DNA from: Moniliella sp. 'wahieum'
Lineage: Eukaryota > Basidiomycota > Moniliellomycetes > Moniliellales > Moniliellaceae
Length of the DNA stretch: 64,000 nt
Direction of reading: 5' to 3'
NCBI GenBank assembly: GCA_003971905.1
Contig: RSEE01000078.1
Location: 270,438-334,437, forward strand
Shown here: one piece after another, positions 43,909 through 54,990 of the stretch
Position numbering within the stretch: position 1 is the stretch's first letter
Layout of the letters: the number at the start of each line of letters is the position of its first letter
Position numbers and translations under genes: made by a program
The notes under the pieces: generated by a model
Seen by the model: only the letters and a program-made list of their open reading frames with translations
What the model was told of the DNA's origin: nothing
The model's database searches: none

Positions 43909-46303
43909 ATGCTCCTGCTCCTGCGACGGCCCGTCGTGCACATGGGTGTTACCACTCCCACGCGTGGGCTGCGCACTGCTGCACGCTCCTTGCCTTTTTC
44001 CGCACGCCCCCCATCCCATCCATCCCTTGCTGCCTGGGCCCCCACTGGCGCTTCCCTCGTGTCGAGCACACGTGTCCCCCAGCAGATCCGCCACTATGCG
44101 TCCGAGCCCAACAAGGACGACAAGAAAGAGCCGGCGGACAAGGAGAAAGGCAAAGAGGAAGACCGCCTCGAGGCCGAGATACGCTCGTTCTTTGAGCGCC
44201 GTCGCTCGAATCGCGACGGGAAGGAAGCCAAGCCTTCTTCCGACGAGGCAGATGAGCAGGATCGTCCATCTCCGCGTAAGCCGCGACGAGAAGGCGGAAA
44301 CGGAGACTCGAACAACAAGACTGAATTCGAGTTTAGCATCAACACCAACAAGGTGCTTCTCACCATTGTGCTTACCTACGTTTTTTACCGCCTCACCTCG
44401 CCCGACCTGGGCGCCCGCGAGATTACCTGGCAAGAGTTCCGCACTTCGTTCCTTGACAAGGGTCTGGTGGATCGCTTGGTCGTCGTGAACCAGTCCCAAG
44501 TGCGCGTCTACCTGCGTGATGGGACGTCCCCCAGCGGTCCGGGCAGCCATTCGAGTGCTCCTGCCCAATACTGGTTCTCCGTCGGTTCAGTTGAGGCATT
44601 TGAACGGCACGTGGATGAAGCACAGAGGCAGCTTGATATTCCAGAGAGTGAGCGTATTCCCATTGCCTACCATGAGGAGGTGGGGGTATTTAACACGCTC
44701 TTGCACTTTGCCCCCACCCTGATGCTTGCTGGTCTGATGCTCTGGATGACCCGTCGTGCTGTGGGCGGGATGGGCGGCGGCGGGCCGGGAGGAATGTTTG
44801 GGATGGGCAAGTCGCGTGCCAAGCTCTACAACCAAGAAAATGATGTCAAAGTGCGCTTCAAGGATGTGGCTGGCATGGACGAAGCCAAGGAGGAGATTAT
44901 GGAGTTTGTCAATTTCCTCAAGCACCCTGAACGGTACGAACGGCTGGGCGCCAAGATTCCTCGTGGTGCTATCCTCTCTGGTCCTCCGGGCACGGGTAAG
45001 ACACTTCTTGCTAAGCTACGGCGGGCGAGGCTGAGGTTCCCTTTTTGAGTGTATCGGGATCTGAGTTTGTGGAAATGTTTGTGGGGGTGGGTCCGTCCCG
45101 TGTGCGGGACATGTTTGCCCAAGCCAAAAAGATGGCGCCCGCCATCATTTTCGTCGACGAAATTGACGCCATTGGCAAGGCTCGTGGCAAGGGCAACTTT
45201 GGCGGGAACGATGAGCGGGAGAGCACGCTCAACGAGCTCTTGGTTCAGATGGATGGGTTTGACACGAACGAGCATGTTGTGGTTCTGGCCGGTACAAATC
45301 GTCCGGATGTGTTGGATCCTGCCCTCCTTCGCCCAGGCCGTTTTGATCGACACATTGCTATTGACCGGCCGGACATTTCTGGCCGCCTGGAGATCTTCAA
45401 GGTGCACCTCAAGCCTATTAAGCTCAGTCCCGATCTCGATCCCGCGCTGCTGGCCGAGAAGCTGTCGACGTTGACACCTGGGTTTAGTGGTGCGGATGTG
45501 GGTAACGTGTGCAACGAGGCGGCACTCATTGCTGCTCGCAAGCACTCGGATACCGTTGAGGAGGCGCACTTTGAGCAAGCTATTGAACGGGTCATTGCCG
45601 GGTTGGAGCGCAAGAGCCGAGTGTTGAGCCCCGAGGAGAAGAAGACGGTGGCGTATCACGAGGCTGGCCACGCCGTCTGTGGCTGGTTCCTCGAACACGC
45701 CGATCCTTTGCTCAAGGTGAGCATCATCCCACGTGGTGTGGGCGCGTTGGGCTACGCCCAGTACCTGCCCAAGAGAAATTTCTCTTCTCGACCGAGCAGT
45801 TGACGGACCGGATGTGCATGACCCTCGGTGGCCGGGTGAGCGAAGAAATCTTCTTCGGCTCCATCACCACGGGTGCACAAGACGACCTGTCCAAGATTAC
45901 CAAGATGGCCTATGAGATCTGCGCGACCTACGGGATGAACAAGATCCTCGGCCCCATTTCTTACCGTCAAGATCAGGACACGCAGCAAAAGCCGTACTCG
46001 GAAAAGACCAACGAGACCCTGGACAATGAGGTGCGGAAGATGGTCGTCGCGGCTCACGAACGAACTACGCGGCTCCTAACGGAACATAAGGCGGATGTGG
46101 AGAAAGTGGCCAAGCTGCTACTGGAAAAGGAGGTGATCACCCGGGAGGATATGCGTCTTGCACTGGGTCGGCGGCCATTCAAGACGGCCGACGAGGCGGA
46201 TGCCTACCTGGACAAGAAGTTGGGCGAGAAGTTGGCTCCGCCACCGCCTCCGTCTGACTACGGGGAGCCGGGTCTGGCGACCAAGACGACCAACCTGGAC
46301 TGA
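43909..46303 (+). CDS. AFG3: Mitochondrial m-AAA protease subunit
   Basis: An ATP-dependent zinc metalloprotease of the inner mitochondrial membrane, facing the matrix, that degrades misfolded membrane proteins and matures ribosomal and other proteins. ATG 43909 gives a targeting leader ([14 protein letters not shown]...GLRTAARSL), then a charged linker. Two TM helices follow: [14 protein letters not shown] (about residue 149) and [17 protein letters not shown] (about 262). AAA core: Walker A GPPGTGKT (about 44980), [18 protein letters not shown], Walker B IIFVDEID (about 45150), [11 protein letters not shown]. Protease motif: HEAGH (about 45658). It ends TKTTNLD. The length of about 797 codons suits the family. 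Two TM helices distinguish it from the one-TM i-AAA Yme1; SVSGSEF and the RGKGNFGG loop favour AFG3 over YTA12. Single missing bases at about 45013 (right after Walker A) and 45771 break the frame. Confidence 0.93.
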
Positions 46304-47374
46304 GTGCTACTATCTAGGGCCATCACGAGGCTCACCCACCGCTCGCAATACCTCACACTACTAATTCAGAACATCACCTTTTCCAGGAGACCACCGAGGG
46401 CATTGGTGAGGGTATTGTAGCGACGCCCTGGTCCACTCGGCTATAGAGACCGCAATGGATGCTGAAGCGTTTGGGATAATAGCGTAGGCTATCGATTGCG
46501 GGCGAGAGATAGGCGTTGGTGGTAGGAAACAGCAAGGGATACAGGCGTTGGCTTACGCTGGTACGCGCGCATCAGCAGTCTTCGGAGCCCGCGGAGCCTC
46601 GGGGCTAATGAGGCTGGAAGTGCACCGCGATCTCGGTGAAGCCAGTCACCGTCGCAACAGTGTACCACTACTTACGTAGTTACTTTTTGGTAGGTAACCG
46701 GGGTAATCCGTAACCGGTAACCGGTAAGGCCTAAGGCTTAGGCCTACGCGCTACGGCCCAACCGCGAACAACAGAAGACGTTAGAGATACGTGTTTCTAA
46801 CGCCGTAACGAAATTGGTCACCTTCCACTAGGATGTCAGGGACATCAATATTCACTGCCATTCTCCCCATAATCGGCCCTTAGATCTAAAGGATGTTAAT
46901 GTGTTCAAATGTCGCGACAACGCCGATTAATGGTCATGTCGTCAATGCTGTCGTCAGTATAACGATTAGTACTACGCTAGCCCCGTTGGCCGCCCCAAGC
47001 GCGCAGTGCGCAACATTTTGGTATCGGATTCTCTGTTATCGACTAATCATTAATCACGTATCCCCCCTTTCAGGCCAAGGCCCGAGGGAGGCACAATCGC
47101 GAGTCTGGAGAGGGCAAGCTGCGGTTCTGAGCCAGCATAGGGCAACAGGCGCGGCCCGCCAAGTCACTAGTTCAGCTGTCTGAGCCGCCGTCGGCTGACG
47201 CGCTGACGCGTCACACACGGAGCTCTGAAGCTGAAGGAACGCTGAGCACTATTTGAAATTCACTACTTTATACTCCCCTCCTACTCAACTCTTGGCCAGC
47301 GTAAGGCCACACTCCATCCACTTTCCTGGCTGCTTTTATCGCTCTTCCATCACCTTTCCCCACACACTATCGCC
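46304..47374. other. Intergenic region between AFG3 and the MATE gene
   Basis: About 1.1 kb with no supported gene. It contains the drifting heptamer array 46710-46758 and a TTTATA element at 47267-47272, about 103 bases before the MATE start, that could be a TATA box. Confidence 0.5.
46710..46758. repeat. Seven-unit drifting heptamer array
   Basis: Units are GTAACCG x2, GTAAGGC, CTAAGGC, TTAGGCC, TACGCGC and TACGGCC. Every step keeps the 7-bp period while one to three bases change between neighbours. Confidence 0.85.
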
Positions 47375-49900
47375 ATGTCCGTCAACTCGCGGGGCCAGTT
47401 CTCCGCTCCCGGTAGCGTGCCCCGTGATTATGGTCTGCTCCAGGCGCCGAGAACTACCCTTAGACCGTTCCATGGTCCGGACGACAGCCTCGCCCAGTCC
47501 GACGAGGCCGCTGAACAGGGTGAGCTAGACGAAGCTCGGCGGGCGGTCGAGCGGTATTCCCAGTCAGGCTCTGTTTGACCCGCACTTTACGCCCACTGCG
47601 CCGTTAAGTGATGTGGGACATGCCCTTCATCGTGCTCGACGCCCCTGATCAACACCCATCCCACCTTGCTCCACCCGGTCATGGCCATGATGGGGCCAGC
47701 ATTGCCCCCTCAGCCAGTGCGAGCAGCCGCGAATCTTCGGTTGAGCGAAACAGGCGTTCCTATGGAACTCATGCCCAACCTATGGTGATGCCTGCAGGGC
47801 GGGGCCGAGAGCATCCGCCCCCACAAGGCGGCAGTTTCCGCTCTTCCTTTTTGAGCGCCAGCCACAGCCCGGGCGCTTCGAGCATCACGAGGAGGTACCG
47901 CGAGATGATCCTCGGTGGCGAACCCAACCCGCCTCCGATTGAGCAGGTACAGCAACAGTACCTTCAACAGCACTACCCCCCGGCCAATTGCCCCCCGAGG
48001 GATCGGCGACGGGTGCTGCCCATCACCGGGCATCGTGCGCCGCCGCAGCTCATTCCAGCAGCGACTCGGTGGAATGGGTGCACCCATCTCCGAGCGTCGC
48101 TGGTCCCGCAGCAGCAACGAAGTTATTCCACGCCCGGCCGATGTGGCTCAGACCAAGCAACAGATCCGCCGCTCCAGCATTGCACCTACTGACGTTGAGC
48201 GGGTAGGTGGCCATGCTCATGAGCGCACGCCACTTGTGTCTGACGCGCCCACGCCTTCGTACGGCGGTGCTGCGCCTTCCCCCGTTGTGCCCAATGGCCA
48301 GGGCGCGAAACCCACTTCTTCGAGACCTGATGCAACGGAAGACGCCGAATCGGTCACGTCGTCAGACGAATCTTTATCCCAAGCAATCCCTGGCCCTGGG
48401 GCCGCTAGAGAAGAAGCCAAGACATTGGCGTGGTACACTGCACCCATCTTGGGAACTCATTTGCTTGAGCTGTCGCTCAGCGTGGTGACCGTCTTTGCCA
48501 TCGGACATCTTGGCACAACTCGTACGCATCTCCATTCTACTTGTTTGACGGGATCGAGGGATCATGGACTGACACTGCTGAAATATCTGCCATTCAGAAC
48601 TGGCTGCCGCCTCTCTTGCTTCCATGACGGCTAACGTGACCGGCTTCTCTATTATTTCCGGTTGGGTTTCTGCCCTCGATTCGCTCTTACCTGCGGCTTA
48701 TAGCTCTCCTCACCCGCACACAGTGGGCATTTGGACCCAACGCATGTGCATCCTAATCGTCCTCCTTATCCCGATCATCATCACTTGGCTCAACACTGAA
48801 CGACTTCTACTTGCTCTGAGGCAAGACCCTGAAGTGTCCGCGCTGGCGGCGCGGTACTCGAAGTACTTTCCCTTGCTCTCCCTGCCTTTGGTGGGTTCGA
48901 AATCATTCGTCGCTACCTCCAAGCATTGGGTCTTTTCCATGCACCCACCATCGCTGTCGCCGTGGCTTCGGCATTCAATGTACCCGCGCAGATCCTACTG
49001 GTCTACGGACCAGACCGGATCCGACTGGGTTTTATTGGTGCGCCAGTGGCCAGTGTGCTGTCCTACTACATCATGCTTGTTTTTGGTTTGTTCCAATGCT
49101 GGGTGGCCCCTCGCGATGCGTGGCAAGGCCTCACGCGTAAAGCGCTTGAGGTCAAGGGTTTGGTCGATGTTTGGAGTCTCGGTCTCTCATCGACGATCGC
49201 GATGGCAGCCGAGTGGTGGGCATGGGAGGTGGCGAATCTCATGTCATCCATGCTGGGAACGTCGGCGCTGGCGGCGCAGTCTGTACTGCTGGTTACTTGC
49301 AGCCTGACGTATCAACTACCGCTTAGTGTCAGTGTCGCATCGGCGGTGCGGATCGGTAATCTACTGGGTGCCAACCAGCCTTACTGGGCTGCCCTCTCCA
49401 CCCGTACTGCTATGGTAGGCGCATTAGTTTGCGGCCTGCTCAATTCCTCGGCGATGATTCTGTTCCGGAACCAGTGGGGGTGGATGTTCTCCTCTGACCC
49501 CAAACTAGTGGCGATGATTGCAACGATTATGCCCTACGTGGGCGCGTTCCAGATTGCCGACGGGATCTGTGGTGTCGGCGCCGGTATCCTCCGTGGCAGC
49601 GGACGGCAGAGCAAGGGCGCGGTGATCAACCTCTTTGCCTACTACGTGGTTGGATTGCCCATTGGCGGCGCGTTGATGCTCTATGCGGATTGGGGGTTGC
49701 AGGGAATTTGGCTTGGCTTGTGGATCGGTCTCATGGTGGGTGCCACTGGATTTATTGTGCTCATCCTCCGCACCGACTGGGGGAGCGAAGCGGAGGGCGT
49801 GCTAGCCCGAATGGCGGAAGATGTGGGGTCGGAGGCTGAAGCTGAGGCTTGTGCGGAAGATGAGCTGGAGGAGGAGGTGCGTTCGATTTCCAGGGAGTAA
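47375..49900 (+). CDS. MATE-family multidrug/toxin antiporter
   Basis: A membrane exporter driven by H+ or Na+. ATG 47375 gives MSVNSRGQFSAPGSVPRDYG. About 350 residues of disordered, Ser/Pro/Gln-rich tail precede the membrane domain, including a basic patch and HERTPLVSDAPTP, a sorting-signal-like element. The MATE domain starts at TLAWYTAPILGTHLLELSLS; typical segments follow: QLAAASLASMTANVTGFSI, FEIIRRYLQALGLFHAPT, GLSSTIAMAAEWWAWEVANL, SVASAVRIGNLLGANQP and GVGAGILRGSGRQSKGAVIN. About 12 TM helices are expected. A 76-nt intron lies at 48522-48597 (gtacgc...cag), joining GTT to QLAAAS. Frame changes occur at about 47570, 48055 and 48868. The acidic C-terminus (AEAEACAEDELEEEV) is cytosolic. 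The substrate is unknown; similar fungal proteins sit in the vacuole or plasma membrane. Confidence 0.9.
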
Positions 49901-50464
49901 CACTCCTGGTATCACCAATTTCACCTGTATACATGTGCAGAGATCCGAAGGATTCCACGGAGGGTTCTTATACGTTGTACACAGTCCTCGATTTTCATTC
50001 GTCCATGCTGAAATCTCGGCCCATGCCCTCGCGTTTACGTGTAGGAGATGCCCCCTGCCCTTCTTTGATCGTGCTTTACTGCTTATATTGAGCGCACGTC
50101 TCGTCGTGGTCGCAACATCGTGCTTGAATGGATGGCAACACAGCTAGATGGTCGAGTAGGGCGATGGGCGCCCGTAATTATGGGCTGCTCCAGTGCTGCA
50201 TCGCAGGAGGACAGTGTGCGGCTGCTAGGGTTGGTCACAGTGCTGAGCTGCGCGCCGGGTCGGGTCGGACCGGGCTATTTTGTAAGCACGAATGCGCGGG
50301 ACCAGGCTGGCGCCATGCGGGCGAAGGACGGGCAGGGGGCCAGCGAGCGGGCGCAGGAAGGGCTTCTCCGGCTCAGCGCTCCCGCTCTCGCTCGGTGCGC
50401 CGCCAGCAGCGCAGCCGCCGTCCCACCACCATCGGCATCTGCCTCTTCGCATCGCCTGCTTGCC
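49901..50464. other. Intergenic region upstream of ATP20
   Basis: About 560 bases between two plus-strand genes, containing the MATE 3' flank and ATP20 promoter. No gene or array seen. Confidence 0.5.
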
Positions 50465-51024
50465 ATGCTCTCTGCCCTCCGCCAGGCTGCCGCCGCGCCC
50501 CGGCCCAGGCGCGTGCCATCCACTCTTCGCCCGCGCCCCACAACGTCGAGGCTTACGTCGCCAAGGCCAAGGCTGCTGGCCTCAACGTTGCGCGCCAGAC
50601 CGAGGGTGCGTGTTGTCTCGGTCTCTCTGCTTTTTCCTCCGCACTAACTTGCATTGCTGCACAGCTGTCGCTCAGCCGGCGTGGTACTATGCCAAGGTGG
50701 CTGGTGAGGTGGCCAAGCAGGTGTACCAAGGCCAGGCTTTGGCGCCCCCGACCAGCTTTGCCCAGATCAAGGCGGCGTACCAGACGTTTTACGCCAATGC
50801 TTTCAACATTGGCTGGTGGAACTCGATCGCCGCCAATGGCCAGTGGAAGACGGTGGCGCTGTATGGTCTTGAGGCCTACGGCTTCTTCAAGGTGGGAGAG
50901 ATTGTGCGTAGCCTTTACCCTTTCCTCATAGTCAAGGCTTCAGCAGAAACTGACGTCAATTCACCCCCTTGCGCAGATTGGTCGGAGGCACCTTGTGGGC
51001 TACAAGGTCGACACTCACCACTAA
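50465..51024 (+). CDS. ATP20: Mitochondrial ATP synthase subunit g
   Basis: A small Fo subunit of the inner mitochondrial membrane that with subunit e stabilises ATP synthase dimers and cristae shape. ATG 50465 gives MLSALRQAAAAP, a targeting leader. One frame change (C4G2 run near 50497-50503) leads to RAIHSSPAPHNVEAYVAKAK. The second exon carries QPAWYYAKVAGEVAKQVYQG and SFAQIKAAYQTF; the single C-terminal TM region contains WKTVALYGLEAYGFFKVGEI, the expected Gly-containing helix. The last exon reads IGRRHLVGYKVDTHH. Introns: 50606-50664 (59 nt, with ctaac) and 50904-50976 (73 nt). At about 142 codons it is within the family range. It is convergent with MGM1. Confidence 0.88.
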
Positions 51025-51494
51025 AGAGTGTGTCCCTCGGTCTCCCTTCCTCAGGTGGACAACGAGAGAGATACGGCAAAATTGGTCAGCGTGGTCCTTG
51101 CATTTATTCGGCCCACCTCGGTGCACCTGCCCCTATCATTCTTTCCCAGACGGGGTCTCTGGGATTCCCGTTGCACGCGTCCCTCCCCCCGTTGCCCGGC
51201 TTCGACGCCTACCCCAAAGGATGCTCCTGGCGGAATACAGAAGACGGCCATTTGGTTCGAGCCTTCCATGCCCTCTATATGTGTGCAGCTGCGGCCTCAG
51301 ATAGCTCAGAAGAAGGATATGTATAGACGTGGTATGGCCGTGAAAACGGAGAGAGGGGAAGACGAGAAGCAGACGAGGGAAGGGCGTGTCCGAAGGGAAC
51401 AGAGAACCTTGCAAAGAGTAGGGAGGGTGTGACTGGCAAAGCAGCGCGTGGAGGAAGGGCAGAAACAAGCACGGATGCAATGCCATCAGGGTGC
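51025..51494. other. Intergenic region between convergent ATP20 and MGM1
   Basis: About 470 bases holding both 3' UTRs. Frames crossing it have no family motifs. Confidence 0.5.
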
Positions 51495-54400
51495 TTATGC
51501 CAGCAAAGCAAAGCTGGCTTTAGAAAAAGGACCACTTGACTTGGGCTGCGAACGCAATGGTACCGTCTTGCCCTGGTAGAGATGGAGGAGCGAGTCGAGC
51601 TTCTCCTGCACCAGCTCCAGCTTCTCTTTGCGTCCTTGCAGATCCAGGTGATCCCGCACCACCGGGTTCTCCCGCGCAAACGACTCCACCTCTCCGCGGT
51701 TCAACTCCTGGACCAGGCGCGTGTAGCTCGCGCGGGAACTGGTAGAAGAACTCGGCGAGCAACTCAATATTGATAAACATGACCGAGGTGTAGGTCAACT
51801 TGTCCGCCACTACATTGAGGAACGTCTCGGGGCAGTACGCATCACTTTGTACCCCAGGTCCGGCCTTGCATCGCTTGGAGCCCAATGACTTTAACCGCCT
51901 CTTTAGGATGTCAGCCCGAGCATCGAGGAAAATGGCTTCGCGGGCCTTTCCGAGTAAAGCGGCGTTATAGTCGGGGCGAAGAGGGTCGTCGGCCTCCACG
52001 TCCTCGTCGACGGCAGGAGCAGTGTCTGGGTGGGCCGAACGTTCTTTGATCGCCCGCCAGCGAGCGGCGGCACGTTGCCGCTGCCGCTCGTCCAACTCCT
52101 TCACATGGCTCACCGCTGCATTCAAGCGCGACCTGCCGATCGTGGACCGGAGACGCTTGCCCGCTTCAGAACACATGTCCAGTTCCCGTTGCAAGAGGGT
52201 CATTGCATCGGCGCGTCCCGCGTCCCAGTCCCGATCCTCAATCTCCACTTCGTACTTGAGCGGCTTGATTGCATTCTCAACCTGATCCGCCGTTAGCGTA
52301 AACCGTTCCCGCAGAATGCCCGCCGCCAATGCCTCGATCCGCTCGGCAGTGGACTGGTGGTACGCAAACGGCTCGGAAACGAGCAGCCGTTCCAACTGCC
52401 CGGATCGCATCCACAACAATCTGAGTGCTGAGCCGACCAATGCCGGCCTTGGTCAGGGCTGAGGTCGACGCATCCAGCTTGTACGTCCAGTACCGATCCA
52501 ACGCGGCGTCAATCTTCTCCTTGTCCTCGGCCGTTTTGGGTGGAGGGAGCATCTTGGCATCCCCTGCGGCGCACAGCTCAAGGGTACGCGTGTCAGACCA
52601 GTACATCTGAGCCAAAATGTCGAGAACCTTTTCGTCCAAGGCATGTTTTAGCAGTGCACGGGCTTGAGGCTTGCCCAGTTGATCGGCAAGTAGCTGGAGA
52701 CGGTGCTTGAGCGCATCGATCGTTTCGGCAACATACGCCTCGGCCGAGATGGCACGGTCATTGTACTGCACCTTGAATGCATATGCCGCCTCCTCCAGCT
52801 CCATCTGCACCGCCGTTGATACATCTTGCAAACTCGACCCCATGCTCTCTTCCAGCACTGACATCAGCCTCCGCCGAAGGGCGTCCGTACCTAGCAGTGG
52901 CTCTACGCCAGCGTGCCGCCCCTTAAGCGGTGGCTGGAACGCCACCGCGTTCTGGGCGAAAAAGTCATCTCTTGTTGTTCCACCGAGCCAGTCAACGACG
53001 ACACGCCCGACCGCAGATGGCTGCGGGCCAACCGACTCTTAATAGGAGAAACTGGGTTTTTGGCTACCACACCCACATAGCCCAGCGCAAGAGGGTACCG
53101 ATTGCCATAAAGAATCGATGCGCCCACTTCGGGGGGAACAAGGTCCATCTTGGTGATCACACCAATGGTGCGAAGGCCAAGTGGGTCGACCTTACGGCTG
53201 GCCCGCAACGCAGGCGAGTTGGCCAAGTCCACATCTGCCGCACAAACCGCGAGGATCACATTGTTGGTCGAAGGAGCAATGTACTGCTCGCACAGTTTCT
53301 CAATCTTTTCCCGCAACTCATCTGGTTGATCCATCCCAGCCACCTGGACGTAGCCGGGCAGGTCGATCATGCTCAGATCGGGCACGTGGGGTGAGTGGAT
53401 GTGGAGTTCGATAGGCACGTCCGACACGGCTTGCTCCTTAGGCACAGCCAAGTTCATATCCCGTAGTGTCTCTTGGATCTGACGGAAGTCACGAATCGGG
53501 CCCAAGCCCGTACCAGGGAACTCACCGTACTCCACCACGTCCCCCTTCTTACCCGTCGCCTTGGTGTGGATCAAGGTCAATTCGATGGGCCGACGGGTAA
53601 CCATGTTGGATCCCTTGGGCAAAAACTCATGACCCACAATCGCCTCCAGCACCGAGCTCTTGCCGCTGCTCTGGGAGCCAATCACGACAATCGAGGGAAG
53701 AGCAATCTCTTCGCCGGTATGATCAATCGTCTTGAGGATGTTGCGCACCTCGATCAACTGACGTGTGAGGTGCATCAGACTTGCAGCGCTATCTTCCGAG
53801 TCGAAAGCTTCTTCATCATCCTCACCCGCTTGCTCCTCGCCCGATTTGGCAAAAAGAGAGGCAGCCAACGCAGCTGCTGGGCCTTTGCCCCCAGGCCCAG
53901 AGGAAGACGAAGAGGAACCGGAGGAGTTGGCACCTGAGCCAGATTCGTCTGTGCTTCCCAGGCTTGCAAAGAAGTTGTGCGCCCGCTCACGCATCGAGCT
54001 AGCGAGATCAATCCACTCGTCTCGGGCTTCCTGGGCCGCAGTGAAGTCGAGAGAGTCGACCCAAGCACCAAATTGGGCTTGAGCCTCAGAGGTCCACGCA
54101 CCAGCTGTACCGATCGCCTGAGCGGCCATACCCTCGGCAAGGAGATAGTACTCCTCCAACCTGGCACGTGCGTCATCAAGCTTACCACTGGCATAGGTCA
54201 AAACCCCAGCCCCTGTGATGCCAAGCGCAGCGGGGAGGCGGAGGAGACGAAAGGCGAAGCGGGGAACAAAGCGGAAGCTGATTGCGCGCACACTCATGTG
54301 TCGCATGACGGGAGATGTGAGCGGAAAGGGTGCACCCATGGGACGTGGGCGGACGGTGAGAAGCGGGGAACGGGCAGGACGCGCAAAGAAAGCAGATGCG

Positions 54401-54531
54401 GCGCGCGAAGATGTGGGAGTGGGGCGCAAGGCGCCAAGGCCGACGCCGACGCCACTACGAGCAGCGGACACCGACGCAGCCAGGGGCGTACGGGCCGCGC
54501 GGGCAGCCAAACGCATTCCCTCAGCACGCAT
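51495..54531 (-). CDS. MGM1: Mitochondrial dynamin-like GTPase Mgm1/OPA1
   Basis: This GTPase fuses mitochondrial inner membranes and shapes cristae. ATG 54531 starts a targeting leader ([20 protein letters not shown]). A membrane anchor, [16 protein letters not shown], lies near residue 105, followed by an acidic Ser-rich linker ([14 protein letters not shown]). GTPase: G1 GSQSSGKSS (about residue 282), G2 [13 protein letters not shown]3 DLPG (about residue 387), G4 TKMD (about residue 458). Middle and stalk regions continue ([50 protein letters not shown]) to a C-terminal coiled helix [20 protein letters not shown]. The length is about 1,010 codons against 902 in budding yeast. A rhomboid cleavage site is expected after the anchor but not identified. 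Frame changes at about 52975, 52390 and 51740 are single-base. The exact stop (51495 or 51520) depends on a shift in the last 60 bases. Confidence 0.93.
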
Positions 54532-54990
54532 GGGAGCAGGGAATGGCGAGGGCGGCGATGGGGGCGATGACGGTGGTGGCGGTGGCGGTGGGAACAGACA
54601 GCAGAGGTGGCAATTGCTGCTGCAAATACGGTACTCGCCCAGCGCGCAAAACAGCAAAGTGGGTCGCCATTGAAATTGCACCCGGATCACTGGCCCCATG
54701 CTGCGTTGCCCCCTTCGATGATGCAGATGACGCGATGACTGGCCCGTGCGCGCGGCGTCCACCCAAGGCGCAGGTTATGGTCTCGTGATTCTTCTGTGTC
54801 TTCCCGAAGATGAGAGCCGACACAATCCCCCCCTCATATACCGACATCCTCAACTACTTCCACATCGTCGGATGGTGGGATGAAATCCATACATAGCCAT
54901 GGGAGAAGAACAGACAAAACACGATACGACGGCGCTACATAAGGAAAAGGGCCATGGCACAACATTGGCTCGGATAGCTACCCTGGCGAG
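54532..54990. other. Intergenic region between MGM1 and the SH3/RA gene
   Basis: About 460 bases between two minus-strand genes: the MGM1 promoter and the scaffold's 3' UTR. No gene or array seen. Confidence 0.5.

Noticed and set aside
43909-46303. Assignment of the m-AAA gene as i-AAA (YME1)
   Set aside because: Two membrane helices and the AFG3-type core favour m-AAA; YME1 has one helix.
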